In this document: piece after piece, positions 60,473 to 64,000 of the stretch
Layout: each line of letters begins with the position of its first letter
How positions within the stretch are numbered: the stretch's first letter is position 1
Assembly (NCBI GenBank): GCA_002083365.1
Contig: LVWS01000047.1
Span: 1-64,000 of the forward strand
Direction of reading: 5' to 3'
Source: Nitrospira sp. SG-bin1
GTDB lineage: Bacteria > Nitrospirota > Nitrospiria > Nitrospirales > Nitrospiraceae
DNA: 64,000 bases
Position numbers and translations under genes: made by a program
Notes under the pieces: generated by a model
Told to the model about the DNA's origin: nothing
Seen by the model: only the letters and a program-made list of their open reading frames with translations
Database searches by the model: none

Positions 60473-63271
60473 ATGTTGTCCCAACGATACCAGATTGCTG
60501 TTCTGCTTGGACTGGTGGCGCTCTTGGGCTGTTATTTGCTGTTGCCGCTGAGCGCGTCCTATGTGTTGGCAGATAGGCTCCGTGGCTATGGTTACAGCAG
60601 CGTCATTCTCCAGCTCGGCTATCCGGGCTGGGCACGCATGCGCATTCCCGTGGTGTCGTTTCAGCAGGATTTGGGCGAAGAACGATTGATGATCTCGCTG
60701 ACTGACGCAGAGATACACTATGACCCGGTCCAGCTGTTTCAAGGTCGTGTGAGTCGAATCATACTTCGAGACGCGTCGATCCATGTCTTGAATGTGCAAG
60801 GCACGGATGAGGTGATCAAGGGGGACATGGGGCCGGATCAGCCCGATAATGAACAATCACCGTGGCGGTTGTTGACGGCTGGGGATCTCTTGCGCAGTCT
60901 GCCCATCCTTCCATTCGACGAGTTACAGCTGGATCATCTCACCATTTTTCGTGAACAGGCGACAGGGCCGCTCCAAAAAGTCACGATTGACGGGAGTTTG
61001 ATCTATAGCGGTAGGGAGGTGGATGGGCACCTTGTCTTTCAAGGACGCGATACCGCGTCGTATGGACTCGTTGTCGTAGGGCATTCCGCAAGTACCTGGT
61101 CCGTCACGTTGGCGCCACAACGGCCGCAAGCGACGCCGATTATTTCTTGGCAGTCACGAGCCCATCCACAAGGCTCAGAGATTCGGGTCAATGGACGTCT
61201 CCAGATCAATGTACAAGAATTGGCCCCATTCATCGCACTCCTTGTTCCGATCGGTCCGGAGCTTGAGAAAGTGACGGGAGAGGTAGCAATCGATTGGGCA
61301 GGGATGGCTCCAGCAGATGCCGCATTGAGTTCCTTATGGGAAGACGAACGGGCTCATCTGGATGGCCATATGCGAGTCGACGTTACGCTGCCGGCTTTAA
61401 AAGGTGTGGCGAAGGACATCGCCGTCGCCTATGAGGGGAGATTCGAAGGGAATGCCACTCAGGCCGAGTGGGCCATGAGTCCGGGTGTGTTGCTGACCGC
61501 CACAATCAATACTCAACCGCGTATTATTCCAGAAGCGGTTCGGTTGATACTTCCCCATGGGGATCAGCCGGTGAGGATCGAGAACAAAAAGCCCGTGCAA
61601 GGAACGTTCTATTGGAAGGAGACGCCTATACGCACGGTGGCACAGGGGCCCTTGCACGTGACGTACGGTCGGACGCCAGGACCATTGGTGGCACAGTTCG
61701 AAACCACCCGAGCTGAGGGTCTAGGTAATGAATTGGTGTTGGCCGAAGGGGCCTATCATTTGGAGGGTATCCTTCCGAAGGCCATTACCGAACGGCTTTC
61801 AGCCAAAGAGGCGATGGGAGGAGTGCAAGGGACGGTGAAACTGGCTCGGACGCATGTACGTGGCGTGCTGTTACCTCCGTCTTCAGTGACGGCGAAACAG
61901 ATAGGTCAGGGCACCACCCTTATTTCCAGTGTCACGCTGAATCTATCGGAGCCGTTGACGGTCGAATGCGATCTGACGGCAATCCATTGCCGCGGGGGAG
62001 CAATAATCGCGACCCTTCGAGCTCCGGCCCTGAGAGTAGGTGGTCGGAGAATCCGCATTGGGCAAGGTATCTTGAAAATTCGAGATGTGGAAACGACTAA
62101 GGCCGCCTGGGCTGCACAAGGGACGTTATCAATCGCCGGAGTCAGTCCGGAGTCCGGTTCGTGGTGGCCATCCGCGAGCGATTGGATGATCAAATTCTCG
62201 GCTGATCAGGCCGGCGTCAAGGCCGACCTGCGAGTCGATATCCCGACGCACGAAGGGTTCGTAACCGCCAGGATCGAACAGCCGCTGCAGACGGCGGAGG
62301 GAGTTCTGCACGGTGTCATCGGTCCGCTGACGTTTAACGGAGTTGATCGGCGGCTCGGTAAGTTGATGATGGGACTCTCTCCTTCCATCGATGTGATCGA
62401 TGGAATGTTCACCGCCACCGTCGATGGGTCGTGGTCAAGCAACTCTCACGAGCGCATCGCGATGATGAACGGGGCTTCAGCAACTGCGAAGGTGGTCGTC
62501 GAGAGATTGTCCGGTCACTACTACGATTATGTCGTAAAGGGCGTGAGCACCACGATGGTGTTACATGCCAAGGGACTTGAGTCAATCCTGATGAACGAGC
62601 CGGCCACCATCTCTGTGGCGGCAATCCAGAGCGGTGTTGACGCCACCAACCTCGCGGCTTCCGTTCAGATAAAATGGAAACTGGCCGATAGCCTGCCAGT
62701 GGTCGAGGTGCGAGACTTCCAATGCGAAATCTTCGGAGGAACCGTCAGCACTCCAGGACCTGTGGTAGACTTGGCCAAGCCGCCAGTGACAACGACGTTT
62801 TTGCTCCGGAATCTTGATCTCGGGAAAATTCTCAGCGTGGAACAACAGCGAGGGCTTCAGGGAACTGGAACGCTCAATGGGACCCTGCCTGTGACCATCA
62901 CGTCGGGTGGGGTCCTCGTGAAAGACGGACTGATCGAGGCACAGCCTCCCGGAGGAGTCATTCGGTATGCATCGGCGCCGGAAACGTCGAAGACCCTGTC
63001 GGACTCTGATCGTCAACTCCAGCTCGTTGCGCAGGCGCTGAACAACTTTCAGTATTCACTGCTGCGCGTCGGTGTGAAATACGGTGAAACGGGCATGTTG
63101 GACCTGAACGCGCGGTTGGAGGGCAGAAATCCAGACCTGAGGAGTACGCCGCCGATTCACTTCAACCTTACCCTGCAGGAACATATCCCGACGCTTCTCA
63201 AGAGCCTCCGCTTGGTCGATGATCTCGAGGGGACCATCGAAAGAAAATATAGGCGACAAGGATCATTATGA
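60473..63271 (+). CDS. ydbH: YdbH-type intermembrane bridge protein
   Basis: A 932-residue AsmA-like protein with one N-terminal membrane segment (about 8-30) and a long beta-rich periplasmic part. The C-terminal domain (GGTVSTPGPVVDLAKPP, FLLRNLDLGKILSVEQQ, LNGTLPVTITSGGVLVKDG) is that of the YdbH family. In E. coli YdbH with YnbE bridges the inner and outer membranes, probably for phospholipid transport. Followed by ynbE and ydbL in the same order, the assignment is firm. AGGTGG lies just before the ATG. Confidence 0.93.
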   Translation: MLSQRYQIAVLLGLVALLGCYLLLPLSASYVLADRLRGYGYSSVILQLGYPGWARMRIPVVSFQQDLGEERLMISLTDAEIHYDPVQLFQGRVSRIILRDASIHVLNVQGTDEVIKGDMGPDQPDNEQSPWRLLTAGDLLRSLPILPFDELQLDHLTIFREQATGPLQKVTIDGSLIYSGREVDGHLVFQGRDTASYGLVVVGHSASTWSVTLAPQRPQATPIISWQSRAHPQGSEIRVNGRLQINVQELAPFIALLVPIGPELEKVTGEVAIDWAGMAPADAALSSLWEDERAHLDGHMRVDVTLPALKGVAKDIAVAYEGRFEGNATQAEWAMSPGVLLTATINTQPRIIPEAVRLILPHGDQPVRIENKKPVQGTFYWKETPIRTVAQGPLHVTYGRTPGPLVAQFETTRAEGLGNELVLAEGAYHLEGILPKAITERLSAKEAMGGVQGTVKLARTHVRGVLLPPSSVTAKQIGQGTTLISSVTLNLSEPLTVECDLTAIHCRGGAIIATLRAPALRVGGRRIRIGQGILKIRDVETTKAAWAAQGTLSIAGVSPESGSWWPSASDWMIKFSADQAGVKADLRVDIPTHEGFVTARIEQPLQTAEGVLHGVIGPLTFNGVDRRLGKLMMGLSPSIDVIDGMFTATVDGSWSSNSHERIAMMNGASATAKVVVERLSGHYYDYVVKGVSTTMVLHAKGLESILMNEPATISVAAIQSGVDATNLAASVQIKWKLADSLPVVEVRDFQCEIFGGTVSTPGPVVDLAKPPVTTTFLLRNLDLGKILSVEQQRGLQGTGTLNGTLPVTITSGGVLVKDGLIEAQPPGGVIRYASAPETSKTLSDSDRQLQLVAQALNNFQYSLLRVGVKYGETGMLDLNARLEGRNPDLRSTPPIHFNLTLQEHIPTLLKSLRLVDDLEGTIERKYRRQGSL

Positions 63272-63489
63272 GGCGAACCATGCTGAGCAGAACCATACTG
63301 ATAGGGGGTGGAGGACTGGCCTGGGGCATTCTGCTTGCCGCTCTGAGCGCCTGTACTCCACGCGTCGAGGTCGCTGCGTCGGAAAAGCCGATTACGATCA
63401 ATCTCAATGTGAAGATCGATCATGAGATTCGGTTGAAAGTCGACAAGGATTTGGATCAAGTGCTGTCGAATGACAGCGGATTGTTCTAG
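63268..63489 (+). CDS. ynbE: YnbE-like lipoprotein
   Basis: A 73-residue lipoprotein with signal and lipobox LSAC, then ASEKPITINLNVKIDHEIRL and a short acidic end, the YnbE pattern. In E. coli it multimerises and joins YdbH to the outer membrane. The start ATG overlaps the ydbH stop by four bases (ATGA), so it is translated with ydbH. Confidence 0.9.
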   Translation: MRRTMLSRTILIGGGGLAWGILLAALSACTPRVEVAASEKPITINLNVKIDHEIRLKVDKDLDQVLSNDSGLF

Positions 63490-63504
63490 TCGTCGGAGGA
63501 CATC

Positions 63505-63840
63505 ATGGTCATAGGACGGTTGATCATCACGATGTGTACGGCACTGTTATGGGCCGCCATCCACTCTCCCGCGTGGGCACTGTCGTTGGATGAAGCGAAA
63601 GCGCAGGGGTGGGTCGGAGAAAAGGCCAGCGGTTATCTGGGGGTGGTGAATCCTTCCAATGCTGAAGCGCGGTCGTTGATGGACGATGTGAATAAAAAGC
63701 GGCGGCAGGCCTATGAAGAGATCGCAAAGCGAAACGGTACCAGTGTCCAAGCTGTGGAAACCCTTGCCGGGGAAAAAGCCATTCAGAACACCAAACCGGG
63801 AAACTTTATTGAAGGAGGCGGTGGGTGGATCAAGAAATAG
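63505..63840 (+). CDS. ydbL: YdbL-like periplasmic protein (DUF1318)
   Basis: A 111-residue exported protein. The signal peptide ends WALSL, then EAKAQGWVGEKASGYLG, VNKKRRQAYEEIAKRN, AVETLAGEKAIQNT and GWIKK, a close match to DUF1318/YdbL. YdbL modulates the YdbH-YnbE bridge in E. coli. GGAGGACATC precedes the ATG. It is third in the operon. Confidence 0.92.
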   Translation: MVIGRLIITMCTALLWAAIHSPAWALSLDEAKAQGWVGEKASGYLGVVNPSNAEARSLMDDVNKKRRQAYEEIAKRNGTSVQAVETLAGEKAIQNTKPGNFIEGGGGWIKK

Positions 63841-63843
63841 CCG

Positions 63844-64000
63844 TTATCCATAGCGGTCGTTCTTCCAGGGGAGCGCGCTGTTCGAGTACCCTCGGACTTC
63901 CCAAAATCCTTTCTCATCTTTATCGGAAAACGTAATCTCCTTCACCCACTTCGCTCCTTTCCAGGCATACCGCTTCGGGACGATCACACGCACCGGCCCA
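63844..64000 (-). CDS. Molybdopterin oxidoreductase, C-terminal end (partial)
   Basis: The minus-strand frame ending at TAA (63844-63846) is open to the window edge and encodes GPVRVIVPKRYAWKGAKWV, then EITFSDKDEKGFWEVRGYSN and a short end. This is the last part of the sulfite-oxidase/MsrP-type molybdopterin-binding domain, whose RLIVP...GWKSAKWV pattern is very similar. The N-terminal part lies outside the window. The cysteine ligand is not in this fragment. Confidence 0.8.
   Translation of the reverse strand, partial: GPVRVIVPKRYAWKGAKWVKEITFSDKDEKGFWEVRGYSNSALPWKNDRYG

Overview
The window looks like a stretch of chromosome from a Gram-negative, probably autotrophic bacterium of the Nitrospira type. 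This is inference: no rRNA or other taxonomic marker is present. It rests on the giant multi-PAS hybrid kinase, the outer-membrane and lipoprotein genes, the SulP transporter fused to a carbonic anhydrase, the valS-nadC-birA-coaX order, and the moderately high GC. Most of the sequence is ordinary, tightly packed core genome. The accessory-looking parts are about 8.4-11.7 kb, 28.7-35.4 kb, 41.0-42.8 kb and the tRNA locus near 49 kb.

Layout. 0-8 kb: a relic of a histidine kinase, a 1575-residue hybrid sensor kinase (receiver, eight PAS, HisKA_3 and HATPase, receiver), then a translationally coupled pair encoding a secreted IPT/TIG-repeat protein and a Ycf48-like beta-propeller. 8.4-11.7 kb: a VapBC-type toxin-antitoxin pair with a clear operator, a small secreted repeat protein, an unlisted 57-residue zinc-ribbon protein, and a membrane/coiled-coil protein built from duplicated modules. 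11.7-23 kb, minus strand: grpE-dnaK-dnaJ-rsmE-dipeptide epimerase, and upstream of it valS-nadC-birA-coaX. 23-28.7 kb: a 37-residue highly basic protein, a receiver with a long helical tail, a HAD phosphatase-like protein, a sirtuin, a ketopantoate-reductase-like enzyme fused to a sulfite-oxidase-fold domain, and an SGNH-like protein.

28.7-35.4 kb is a run of very short membrane or exported proteins. It includes two members of an apparently undescribed three-member paralogous family (the third is at 41.6 kb), a 29-residue single-pass peptide, a PepSY protein, a decayed Na+/H+ antiporter gene with an internal inversion, an MscS channel and an outer-membrane-like protein. 35.4-41 kb: lpd, aceF and aceE encode pyruvate dehydrogenase. 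42.8-45.8 kb: a SulP-carbonic anhydrase fusion whose anhydrase domain has lost the dyad arginine, followed by a canonical beta-carbonic anhydrase. Together they look like an inorganic-carbon uptake module. 45.8-53.4 kb: a MATE exporter, a DUF2779 nuclease-like protein, tRNA-Ser(CGA) with tandem copies of its 3' end, thiI, trxB, coaE and a secreted beta-helix protein. 53.5-59 kb: a GH63-like glucosidase and an amylo-1,6-glucosidase, probably for glycogen or trehalose-like storage polymers. 59-64 kb: an HbpS/GlcG-like protein, a lipoprotein, a DUF3565 protein, the ydbH-ynbE-ydbL intermembrane bridge operon, and the end of a molybdopterin oxidoreductase gene.

The strongest candidates for something new are the QMLGAP/SVF-PP small-protein family, the tRNA-Ser tail repeats, the reductase/sulfite-oxidase-fold fusion, and the split carbonic anhydrase system.
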